Shown: positions 26,902 through 34,064 of the stretch, piece by piece
Layout: every line of letters starts with the position of its first letter
How positions within the stretch are numbered: the stretch's first letter is position 1
NCBI RefSeq assembly: GCF_014873535.1
Contig: NZ_JADBEF010000001.1
Coordinates: 4,030,001-4,094,000 of the forward strand
From: Nonomuraea africana
Lineage (GTDB): Bacteria; Actinomycetota; Actinomycetes; Streptosporangiales; Streptosporangiaceae
Reading direction: 5' to 3'
DNA length: 64,000 nt
Program-made: the position numbers and the translations under genes
Notes under the pieces: model-generated
Seen by the model: only the letters and a program-made list of their open reading frames with translations
Told to the model about the DNA's origin: nothing
The model's database searches: none

Positions 26902-28299
26902 ATGGAAGTCCAGCTCAAGTCCCCCCAGGGCCGGTGGATTCTGGCCGCGACCGTGCTCGGCTCAGGCCTGGCGATGCTTGACAGCACGATCGTCAACGTC
27001 GCCCTGCCGACTCTGAGCAAGGAGCTCGACGCCGACATGGCGGGTGCCCAGTGGACGATCAACGCCTACACCCTCACCCTCGCCGGGCTCATCCTCCTCG
27101 GCGGCTCCCTCGGCGACCGCTTCGGCCGTCGCAAGATCTTCCTGATCGGCACCGTCTGGTTCGCGCTGGCGTCGGCGCTGTGCGGTCTGGCGCTCAACGT
27201 CGAGATGCTGGTCCTGGCCCGCGCGTTGCAGGGCGTGGGCGGGGCGCTGCTCACACCCGGCTCGCTGGCCATCATCCAGGCCGGCTTCGTCCGCGAGGAC
27301 CGGCCGCGGGCCGTGGGCGCCTGGTCCGGGCTCGGCGGCGTGGCCAGCGCGATCGGCCCGCTGCTGGGCGGCTGGCTGGTGCAGACCGCCGGCTGGCGCT
27401 GGGCGTTCCTGATCAATCTGCCGTTCGCCGCGATCGTCGTCGTGACCACGCTCAGGCACGTGCCCGAGTCGAAGGACGAGCAGGCCGCGGGCCGTTTCGA
27501 CGTGCTCGGCTCGGTGCTGGCCGCGCTGGCGCTGGCGGGCATCACCTACGGGCTGATCGAGAGCGGCCAGCCGGTGCCGCTGGTGGCGGGACTGCTGCTG
27601 GCCGTCGCCTTCGTGGCGGTGCAGATCCGCAGGTCGCCCGATGCGCTGGTGCCGGTGAGCCTGTTCACGAACCGGGTGTTCACCGCGGTGAACGTGGTGA
27701 CGCTGATCATGTACGCGGCGATGAGCGTGGTCTTCTTCCTGCTGACCCTGCAGCTGATCGTGGTCGCGGGCTTCTCCGAGGTCGCCGCGGGCTCGGCCCT
27801 GCTCCCGGTGACGATCCTGATGATGCTGCTGTCGGCGCGAGCGGGCGAGACGGCCAAGCGGTACGGCCCGCGCCTGCCGATGACGATCGGCATCCTCGTG
27901 GCGGGCGCCGGGTTCCTGATGATGAGCACGATCGGCAAGGGCTCCAGCTACTGGCTGCAGGTGCTGCCCGCCGTCACGGTCTTCGGCCTCGGCCTGTCGG
28001 CGGCCGTCGCGCCGCTGACCGCGACCGTGCTGGCCACCGCCCAGGAGCGCTACGCGGGGACGGCCAGCGGCGTCAACAACGCGGTGGCCCGCACCGGCGG
28101 CCTGCTGGCGGTGGCGGCGATCCCGCCCTTCGTCGGCCTGGTCGGCGACGCGCTCAGCGACCCCGCGCGGTTCGACGCCGGATTCACCAGGGCCATGCTG
28201 ATCAGCGCGGGCATGATGGCCGCCGCCGCGCTGATCACCTTCGTCACCATCACCACGAACGTGCTGGCGCCGCAGGCCGCTCAGAACGTGAAGGACTGA
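26902..28299 (+). CDS. MFS multidrug exporter, DHA2 (EmrB/QacA) type
   Basis: 465 residues, about 14 helices. Motifs: LDSTIVNVALPTLS (motif D1 of the 14-helix drug exporters), GDRFGRRKIF (motif A) and ALQGVGGALLTPGSLAII (motif B/C region). Exports hydrophobic drugs by proton antiport. Its 3' end overlaps the 3' end of the convergent P450 by 19 bp. No dedicated regulator is next to it. Confidence 0.9.
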   Translation: MEVQLKSPQGRWILAATVLGSGLAMLDSTIVNVALPTLSKELDADMAGAQWTINAYTLTLAGLILLGGSLGDRFGRRKIFLIGTVWFALASALCGLALNVEMLVLARALQGVGGALLTPGSLAIIQAGFVREDRPRAVGAWSGLGGVASAIGPLLGGWLVQTAGWRWAFLINLPFAAIVVVTTLRHVPESKDEQAAGRFDVLGSVLAALALAGITYGLIESGQPVPLVAGLLLAVAFVAVQIRRSPDALVPVSLFTNRVFTAVNVVTLIMYAAMSVVFFLLTLQLIVVAGFSEVAAGSALLPVTILMMLLSARAGETAKRYGPRLPMTIGILVAGAGFLMMSTIGKGSSYWLQVLPAVTVFGLGLSAAVAPLTATVLATAQERYAGTASGVNNAVARTGGLLAVAAIPPFVGLVGDALSDPARFDAGFTRAMLISAGMMAAAALITFVTITTNVLAPQAAQNVKD

Positions 28300-29510
28300 C
28301 TCCGCACGCTGTTGTCGAAGTTGGACACCAGCAGCTCGGGCTCCCCCACCGACCTGATGCCGGGCAGCCTGGTCAGCAGCTCGCGGAACATCGTCCGCAT
28401 CTCCTGTCTGGCCAGGTTCGCCCCGAGACAGAAGTGCGGGCCCGGGCCGCCGAAACCGACGTGCGGCTTGGTGTCGCGGGTGATGTCGAAGGCGTCGGCG
28501 TCGGGGAAGACCTCCTCGTCGCGGTTGGCCGAGCCGTAGAAGAGGACCACCCGGTCGCCCTTCTTCAGCTCCAGGCCACGCAGCGAGTAGTCCTCGGTGA
28601 CGGTCCTGCGGAACTGGATGATCGGCGAGACGTGCCTGACCATCTCCTCGATCGCGGCGTTGATGTGGCCGTCGAAGTCGGACATCAGCAGCTCGCGCTG
28701 GGCAGGGTGGTCGGTGAGCAGCTTGATGCCGTGGGCCATCGTGTTGCGCGCGGTCTCGTTGCCGGCCACCAGCAGCAGCACGAAGAACGAGCCCAGCTCC
28801 TTGTCGGTCAGCCGCTCGCCGTCGGGGTTGGCGGTGACCAGCGCGGAGACGAGGTCGCCGCCGGGGTCGGCGACCCGCTCGTGGCCCAGCCGGATGACCA
28901 TGCGCTGCAGGGCGAGCAGCGCGACCACGTTCTTGCCCGCGAGCCTGGCGCTCTGCAGCACGCTGGGCCGCACCCCGCTGTAGGCGGTGGAGGCGTCGAC
29001 GTGCTCGTGCACCTTGGCCCGCATACGCTCGGGGATCCCCATCATGTCGCAGATGACGTGGATGGGCAGGCGCGCGGCGACCTGCGTGACGAAGTCGCCG
29101 GGACCCTTGGCGAGCACGTCGTCGACGATGCGGGCGCAGGCCTGCTCGATGTCGGCCTGGAGGTTCTGCAGCATCCTGGGGCTGAAGGCGCGCGAGACGA
29201 TGCGCCGCAGCCTGGCGTGGCGGGGGTCGTCCATGTTGACCATCGACTCGCCGAACACGTGCTTGACCCAGCCGGGCGGCTCGGGGTTGGTGACGGCGGG
29301 CTCGCTGGAGAAGACCCTGGCGTTGCGGCTGGCCTCGACGACGTCGGCGTGGCGGACCAGGGCGTAGAAGCCGGTGCCCGAGCGGAGCAGCGGAACCTTC
29401 TTCTCGGGGAAGAAGACGGGGTGGTCGAGCTGCCGGAGCCTGGCGAACGCCTCGTGTCGCTCCTTGAGTGGTCTGCGCCAGAAGTCGAGGTCCGCGAGGT
29501 CGATGTCCAC
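28281..29510 (-). CDS. Cytochrome P450 (CYP124/125-like)
   Basis: 409 residues from GTG at 29510. I-helix AGNETARN (249-256), ExxR E289-R292, haem loop FGGPGPHFCLG with the ligand C361. An early LPIHVICDMMGIPERM segment and the VGFGGPGPHFCLGANLARQE signature resemble the actinobacterial CYP124/125/142 group, which hydroxylates sterol side chains or branched lipids. Substrate not readable. No ferredoxin gene is adjacent, so redox partners must come from elsewhere. 3' overlap with the MFS gene. Confidence 0.9.
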   Translation of the reverse strand: MDIDLADLDFWRRPLKERHEAFARLRQLDHPVFFPEKKVPLLRSGTGFYALVRHADVVEASRNARVFSSEPAVTNPEPPGWVKHVFGESMVNMDDPRHARLRRIVSRAFSPRMLQNLQADIEQACARIVDDVLAKGPGDFVTQVAARLPIHVICDMMGIPERMRAKVHEHVDASTAYSGVRPSVLQSARLAGKNVVALLALQRMVIRLGHERVADPGGDLVSALVTANPDGERLTDKELGSFFVLLLVAGNETARNTMAHGIKLLTDHPAQRELLMSDFDGHINAAIEEMVRHVSPIIQFRRTVTEDYSLRGLELKKGDRVVLFYGSANRDEEVFPDADAFDITRDTKPHVGFGGPGPHFCLGANLARQEMRTMFRELLTRLPGIRSVGEPELLVSNFDNSVRSQSFTF

Positions 29511-29576
29511 CCGCCTATCCTGGCACGTTCCCTGGGTGTTAAGACCGGGTTCCACGGGCCTGGGGACCATCCGGGC

Positions 29577-30983
29577 ATGAACGTCTCTCGCACCGCCCTG
29601 CTGGCCGCCGCCTGCCTCACGCTGCCGCTCTTTCCACCGGCCACGACGACTCCCGCCGCCGCCTCGATGAGGGAATGCGGCGGGCGCCCGTCCGACTTCG
29701 ACGGTGACGGACTGGCCGATCTGGCGATCGCCGCGCCGTACGAGAGCGTGGACGGACACGCCCGCGCCGGCGCGATCACGATCATGTACGGCTCGGGCCG
29801 CAAGGACCGCCTGTCCCAGGCCACACCCGGCGTCCCCGGCGATCCCGAGAACGGCGACTCCTTCGGCTCGGCGCTCGCGACGGGCGACTTCGACGGCGAC
29901 GGCTGCGGCGACCTCGCGGTCGGGGTGTCGGAGGAGTTCTTCGGCACGCCCGTTCCCGGCGCCGACGGCAACGGGGCCGTCCAGCTCTTCCACGGCTCGC
30001 CGCGCGGGCTCACCGCCGGACGGCAGCTGTCGCCCGCCAGGCACGGCTCCGACCGGTACGGCGCCGCCCTCGCTGCGGGGAACCTCGACGGCGACCGCGC
30101 CGACGAGCTGGTGATCGGCGCGCCCGCGACGGGAGGCGGCGGCGCGGTCATGGTCCACGGCTTCAAGGGCCGTGCGCGGTACCAGATCACTCAGAAGGGG
30201 CTGCGCCAGCGGGGCGTGGTCACCGACCAGTTCGGCGCCGCGCTGACCACGGGCGACTTCGACGGCGACGGCAAGGACGAGATCGCGATCGGCGCGCCCG
30301 CCGACACCGTCCGCTTCGACGGGCAGGGCTCGGTGACGGTCGTGAACCCGCGCAGCCGCCGGAACACGCAGTACACGCAGTCGAGTCCCGGTGTGAAGGG
30401 CGCCGCGGAGAAGTGGGACGCCTTCGGCGCCTCGCTCGCCGTCGCCGACTTCGACGCCGACGGCCGCGACGACCTGGCGATCGGCGTGCCGGGCGAGGGC
30501 CTGAGCGCCAACCAGCGGGCCATGGACTACGGCGACGGCATGGTGCACGTCCGCTACGGCACGGGCCGCTGGGAGGCGTGGACGCAGCGGCTGCTCAAGG
30601 GCACGCCGCGCTACTCCGACAGGTTCGGCGCTGCGCTGGCCACCGGCGACTTCGACGGCGACGGCGACGCCGAGCTGGCGGTCGGGGTGCCGGGCGAGAG
30701 CGCGGTGCAGGTGCTGGCCGGCGGCCGGCGGGGCGGGCTGAGCAGGCACCGCGACCTGCTCGTCAAGGGCAGGGGCCGCGACTTCGGCGCCTCGCTCGCC
30801 GCCCTGCCCGCCGTCGGCCGCTACCGCACGCTGTCGGTCCGCCGCCCCGTGCACGGCCTGGTCGTGGCCGCGCCGGGGCGCGGGGTGGTCACGCTGGTGC
30901 CCGGCTCCTCGGCGGGCCTGCGCCCCGCCAAGGCGCGCACGCTCTCCAGCGGTCCCGGCCTATTCGGCTACGCCTTCGGCTGA
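29577..30983 (+). CDS. Secreted FG-GAP (integrin-alpha-like) beta-propeller protein
   Basis: 468 residues with a Sec signal peptide (MNVSRTALLAAACLTLPLF, cleavage near AAAS). Six clear repeats with a calcium-binding loop, for example DFDGDGLADLAIAAP, DFDGDGCGDLAVGV, DFDGDGKDEIAIGAP, DFDADGRDDLAIGVP and DFDGDGDAELAVGVP, and a degenerate one at NLDGDRADELVIGAP. This predicts a seven-bladed propeller. Extracellular; ligand unknown. Its 66-bp upstream region holds no obvious partner. A tandem repeat begins 8 bp after its stop. Confidence 0.88.
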   Translation: MNVSRTALLAAACLTLPLFPPATTTPAAASMRECGGRPSDFDGDGLADLAIAAPYESVDGHARAGAITIMYGSGRKDRLSQATPGVPGDPENGDSFGSALATGDFDGDGCGDLAVGVSEEFFGTPVPGADGNGAVQLFHGSPRGLTAGRQLSPARHGSDRYGAALAAGNLDGDRADELVIGAPATGGGGAVMVHGFKGRARYQITQKGLRQRGVVTDQFGAALTTGDFDGDGKDEIAIGAPADTVRFDGQGSVTVVNPRSRRNTQYTQSSPGVKGAAEKWDAFGASLAVADFDADGRDDLAIGVPGEGLSANQRAMDYGDGMVHVRYGTGRWEAWTQRLLKGTPRYSDRFGAALATGDFDGDGDAELAVGVPGESAVQVLAGGRRGGLSRHRDLLVKGRGRDFGASLAALPAVGRYRTLSVRRPVHGLVVAAPGRGVVTLVPGSSAGLRPAKARTLSSGPGLFGYAFG

Positions 30984-30990
30984 TGCGCCG

Positions 30991-31032
30991 CTCAGCCGAT
31001 CAGCGTCAGCCGACCAGCGTCAGCCGACCAGT
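30991..31032. repeat. 14-bp tandem repeat, three copies
   Basis: Units of the type GTCAGCCGACCAGC at 30991, 31005 and 31019. The first has two changes and the last has one. It covers the 3' end of the HAD pseudogene, whose stop lies in the third copy. Confidence 0.8.
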
Positions 31033-31316
31033 GGCGCCAGGTCGGACGGGTCGCGGAAGTGCACCCCGACCAGACCCGCCGCTTCGGCCGCCGCGACGTT
31101 CTCCAGCCGGTCGTCGACGAACGTCACCTCGCCGGGCTCGGCCCCGAGCCCCCTCCAGGACGGCGAGGAAGATCTCCCTGTCGGGCTTCACCAGCCCCAT
31201 CCTGCCGCTGTAGAAGCGCGGCTCGACCCGCGCCATCCACGGCAGCCGGTCGAGCGCGAGCGACCAGTACTCCTGGGGGTCGAGCGTCCCCTGTCGAACT
31301 CCAGACGGTGCTTCCA

Positions 31317-31499
31317 TTGACGCGCTCCCCGGCGTAAACGCCGAGAATTTCGGCCCGTGCCGCACGGATGCGGCACCTCCTTGGCTTCCTGCTTCACCGA
31401 CCTGCGCCACCGAGGCGGTCTTACCGGGTCTCCACAGGCTTTCGAGCCTTCCGGCTCCGTTCCCGCCCGTCCGGCGGTACCTGACGCGATGAACCTACC
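31317..31499 (-). mobile_element. Relic right end of an IS200/IS605-family element with omega-RNA-like hairpins
   Basis: Reading on the minus strand the block ends with GGCGTTTACGCC hairpin sequence followed by GCGCGTCAA, the form of right ends in actinobacterial IS605/TnpB elements. Before it lie an 8-bp perfect hairpin GTGCCGCA/TGCGGCAC (31357-31376) and GAGCC/GGCTC (31444-31457), the arrangement of the omega-RNA scaffold that overlaps the 3' end of tnpB. No tnpA or tnpB reading frame remains. HAD coding sequence resumes immediately at 31316, giving a precise right boundary; the left boundary is unclear. Confidence 0.6.
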
Positions 31500-31534
31500 A
31501 AACGTCGATCCGCCTTGGCGGCGGATCGACGTTT
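31500..31534. repeat. Perfect 15-bp inverted repeat at the left edge of the IS relic
   Basis: Arms 31500-31514 and 31520-31534 are exact reverse complements with a 5-base spacer. The right arm overlaps HAD codons (GNV). It may be the residue of the element's left end or a rearrangement product. Confidence 0.75.
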
Positions 31535-31565
31535 CCGTAGTCGAACAGCACCCAGTTCATGGGGA

Positions 31566-32465
31566 TCAATCCCACCAGTCGTGGGCGAGATCGTCCAGAG
31601 TGGTGGCCTTCGACTCGGGCAGCACCTCCATGTACCACGGCAGGTGGCTGTACTCGTGCAGCAGCGTGTACGCCATGATCGTGCGGGCGTCGAGCTGCTT
31701 GCCGTACGAGCTGAGGATCCGGGCGAGCACCCCCTCGCCGGTGAAGAAGACGGCGGGGGCGACGAACTCGTACTGCCAGGCGCCGCGCAGGGCGGGCTCG
31801 AAGTCGAACAGGCCCGACAGCCGTCCGTCGTCGCCGATCAGGAAGTGGTCGGGCATCGACTCGGTGTGCAGCAGCACGGGCGCGCCGGCGGGCAGGGTCA
31901 CGCTGTCGAGGAAGGCGGGGATCTGCTCGATCCACTCCTCGCCGAGCTTCCTGGCCCGCTGCTGCTCGGCCGCGCCTGCCTTCTGCTCCTTGACGAAGGC
32001 GTCCCAGTCGTCGAACCGCAGCCCCTCGACGTGGGGGACCGGCAGGCCGTGCAGGGCGGCGAACACCTCGCCCAGCTGCGCGGCGAGGTCGTGCCTGGCC
32101 GCCAGGTCGAGGGTCGGCCACACGTCCTTCAGCTCGGCGCCGGGCAGGCGCTCCATGAGCACGTAGCCCCAGCGGTCGTACTCGCCCACCGCCTCGACGC
32201 GGGGCGTGGCGACGGGGAGGCGCCCGTGGACGGCGTCGAGGACGCCGCTCTCCAGGCCCGTCTCCTCGGCGTAGACCGGCGGGTAGAGCTTGAGCACCAG
32301 ATCGTCGCCCACGGCGTAGACGGGCAGCGAGCCGCCGGCGAACCGCTGGACGTCGCCGGTGTGGCCGAGCGAGGAGAGCAGCGCGTCGACGCCGGGCCGC
32401 AGCGCGACCTCGTCCCTGCGGACGGCGTCGTACTGCTCTTCGGTGTCAGAGAGGGGAAAGGTCAC
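31566..32465 (-). CDS. Aminoglycoside-phosphotransferase-like kinase with atypical catalytic loop
   Basis: 299 residues from GTG at 32465; another GTG lies 8 codons upstream and neither has a strong ribosome site. Kinase-like fold: nucleotide-site lysine in DLVLKLYPP, GYVLMERLPG hinge, and GLFDFEPALRGAWQYEF for the metal-binding DFE/DFG position. The catalytic loop reads HTESMPDHFLI where APH enzymes have HxDxxxxN, so Asp becomes Glu and Asn becomes His. This variant loop seems typical of one APH-like subfamily. Substrate is unknown; drug resistance should not be assumed. Confidence 0.75.
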   Translation of the reverse strand: MTFPLSDTEEQYDAVRRDEVALRPGVDALLSSLGHTGDVQRFAGGSLPVYAVGDDLVLKLYPPVYAEETGLESGVLDAVHGRLPVATPRVEAVGEYDRWGYVLMERLPGAELKDVWPTLDLAARHDLAAQLGEVFAALHGLPVPHVEGLRFDDWDAFVKEQKAGAAEQQRARKLGEEWIEQIPAFLDSVTLPAGAPVLLHTESMPDHFLIGDDGRLSGLFDFEPALRGAWQYEFVAPAVFFTGEGVLARILSSYGKQLDARTIMAYTLLHEYSHLPWYMEVLPESKATTLDDLAHDWWD

Positions 32466-32508
32466 GGCCGAAAGGTATCCGGAGCCCACCCGCCTCGCGC
32501 AACGGGAT

Positions 32509-34008
32509 TTATCCGCTCGAATCGGCCGCCTGGATGGTGACGGTCCTGGTGGTCTTCGCGGGGGCGCCCTTGCGGGAGATGTAGTCGAGGGTGCGGAAGT
32601 CGACGGACAGCTCGGTGGAGGTGAGCTTGGCGGCGAGGTAGCCGCGCCGCTGGTCGATGTAGGAGATGTGCGGGTTCTCGGCCAGCGCCTCGGCGATCCA
32701 GGCCTTGTCGCGGTAGCCGTCGCCGTCGCTGGCGATCGACGAGGCGACCAGTTCGCGGGCGACCACGGGCGAGGACGGGTCGTCGAAGTCGAGCTTGAGC
32801 TCGGCGGCGTGGTGCATGTGGGCGTCGCCGGTCAGCACGACGGGGTTGGCGGTCTGCTGGAGCCAGCCGAGCAGCCTGGTCCGCTCGGGCGCGTAGCCGT
32901 CCCAGGAGTCGAGGTTGACCTCCCGTCCCGGGCCGACCTTGTAGTCGCGCTGGGCCATCATGATCTGCTGGCCGAGCAGGTTCCACCGGGCGGTGGAGGA
33001 GCGCAGGCCCTCCGACAGCCAGCGGCGCTGGTCGTCGCCGAGGAGGGTACGGCGGGCCGACAGGCGCTCGTCGCAGGAGGCGCGCACGCCGTCCATGCAG
33101 GCCTGGTCGTCGCGGAACTGACGGGTGTCGAGCAGGTGGAAGCGGGCCAGCGTGCCCCAGGAGACCCGCCTGTTCACCCGCAGGACGGCTCCCTGGAGGC
33201 TGGCTCTGCGCAGCGGCATGTTCTCGTAGTAGGCGCGGAAGGCGGCGGCGCGGCGGCGGGCGAAGTCGGGCGCGCCGGTGCTGGAGACCGGGCCCGCCCA
33301 GTTGTTCTCCAGCTCGTGGTCGTCGAAGGAGACCAGCCACGGCGCGACGGCGTGCGCCTTCTGCAGGTCGCGGTCGCTCTTGTACTGCGCGTGCCGCAGC
33401 CGGTAGTCGGCCAGCGTGGCGCACTTGCCCGGGGTGTGCGTGCGGACCCTGCCGGCCAGCGCGGTGTAACCGCTCGGGCCGTACTCGTACATGTAGTCGC
33501 CCAGATGCACGACCAGGTCGGGCTCCTGCTCGGCGAGGCGCCGGTAGGCGGTGTAGTAGCCGTGCTCGTAGTGCGCGCAGGCGGCCACGGCGAAGTTGAG
33601 CGGCTGCGCGCCGACCGGCGTGGTCCTGGTCCGGCCCGCGCGCGACAGCCTGCCCTCGCTCCTGAAGCGGTAGAAGTACTCCCGGCCCGGCTCCAGCCCC
33701 CTGGCCTCGACGTGCACGCTGTGCGCGGCGCCGGCCGAGGCGGTCGCGGTGCCCGATCTGACGACCTTGGAGAAGCGCTCGTCGGTGGCGATCTGCCAGT
33801 CGACGTCGAAGGAGCGGGACGGCATGCCGCCGCGGCCGTCCCCGCTGAGCGGGTCGAGCGCGAGGCGGGTCCACAGCACGAAGCCGTCGGTGGAGGGGTC
33901 TCCCGAGGCGACCCCCAGCGTGAAGGGGTCACCGGCCAGGGACCTGGAGGGGGGAAGGAGGAAGGAGGCGGCCGTCGCGGCGAGGAAGGTTCTGCGTTCC
34001 ACGCCCAA
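32509..34008 (-). CDS. phoD: PhoD-family alkaline phosphatase (Tat-exported)
   Basis: 499 residues. Tat signal ERRTFLAATAASFLLP at the N terminus. The PhoD N-terminal domain follows (FTLGVASGDPSTDGFVLWTRL), then the phosphodiesterase core with VVHLGDYMYEYG, VSFDDHELENNW, LLGQQIMMAQ and VVLTGDAHMHHAAEL. These carry the Ca/Fe ligands of PhoD. It releases phosphate from phosphomono- and diesters outside the cell under phosphate limitation. No PHO box was recognised in the short upstream gap. Confidence 0.9.
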   Translation of the reverse strand: MGVERRTFLAATAASFLLPPSRSLAGDPFTLGVASGDPSTDGFVLWTRLALDPLSGDGRGGMPSRSFDVDWQIATDERFSKVVRSGTATASAGAAHSVHVEARGLEPGREYFYRFRSEGRLSRAGRTRTTPVGAQPLNFAVAACAHYEHGYYTAYRRLAEQEPDLVVHLGDYMYEYGPSGYTALAGRVRTHTPGKCATLADYRLRHAQYKSDRDLQKAHAVAPWLVSFDDHELENNWAGPVSSTGAPDFARRRAAAFRAYYENMPLRRASLQGAVLRVNRRVSWGTLARFHLLDTRQFRDDQACMDGVRASCDERLSARRTLLGDDQRRWLSEGLRSSTARWNLLGQQIMMAQRDYKVGPGREVNLDSWDGYAPERTRLLGWLQQTANPVVLTGDAHMHHAAELKLDFDDPSSPVVARELVASSIASDGDGYRDKAWIAEALAENPHISYIDQRRGYLAAKLTSTELSVDFRTLDYISRKGAPAKTTRTVTIQAADSSG

Positions 34009-34064
34009 GGTATGTCCTGCTCCGCTGACCCGGCCATGACAGCCGAGTCAAGCGGAGGTGAACA

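Larger units (their letters stand above)
31020..31560 (-). pseudogene. HAD-IA hydrolase gene broken by an IS relic, frameshifts and a deletion
   Basis: The 5' end reads MNWVLFDYGNV (start ATG 31560), the phosphatase motif I. It is cut after about 11 codons by foreign sequence. Coding resumes at 31316 with WKHRLEFDRG, shifts frame in a G run (31288-31291), and continues TLDPQEYWSLALDR. An internal deletion follows near 31245, then WMARVEPRFYSGRMGLVKPDREIFLAVLEG. A second G-run frameshift (31149-31153) leads to GEVTFVDDRLENVAAAEAAG and a stop at 31020. Motifs II/III are partly gone, so the gene cannot make an active enzyme. Confidence 0.8.

Noticed and set aside
27051..30983. Very long plus-strand frame across the MFS exporter and antisense to the P450
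   Set aside because: It is a shadow caused by high GC at third positions. Only its last part (29577-30983) is real, as the FG-GAP protein.
31566..32465. Aminoglycoside resistance enzyme
   Set aside because: The fold is APH-like but the catalytic loop is altered and there is no resistance context.
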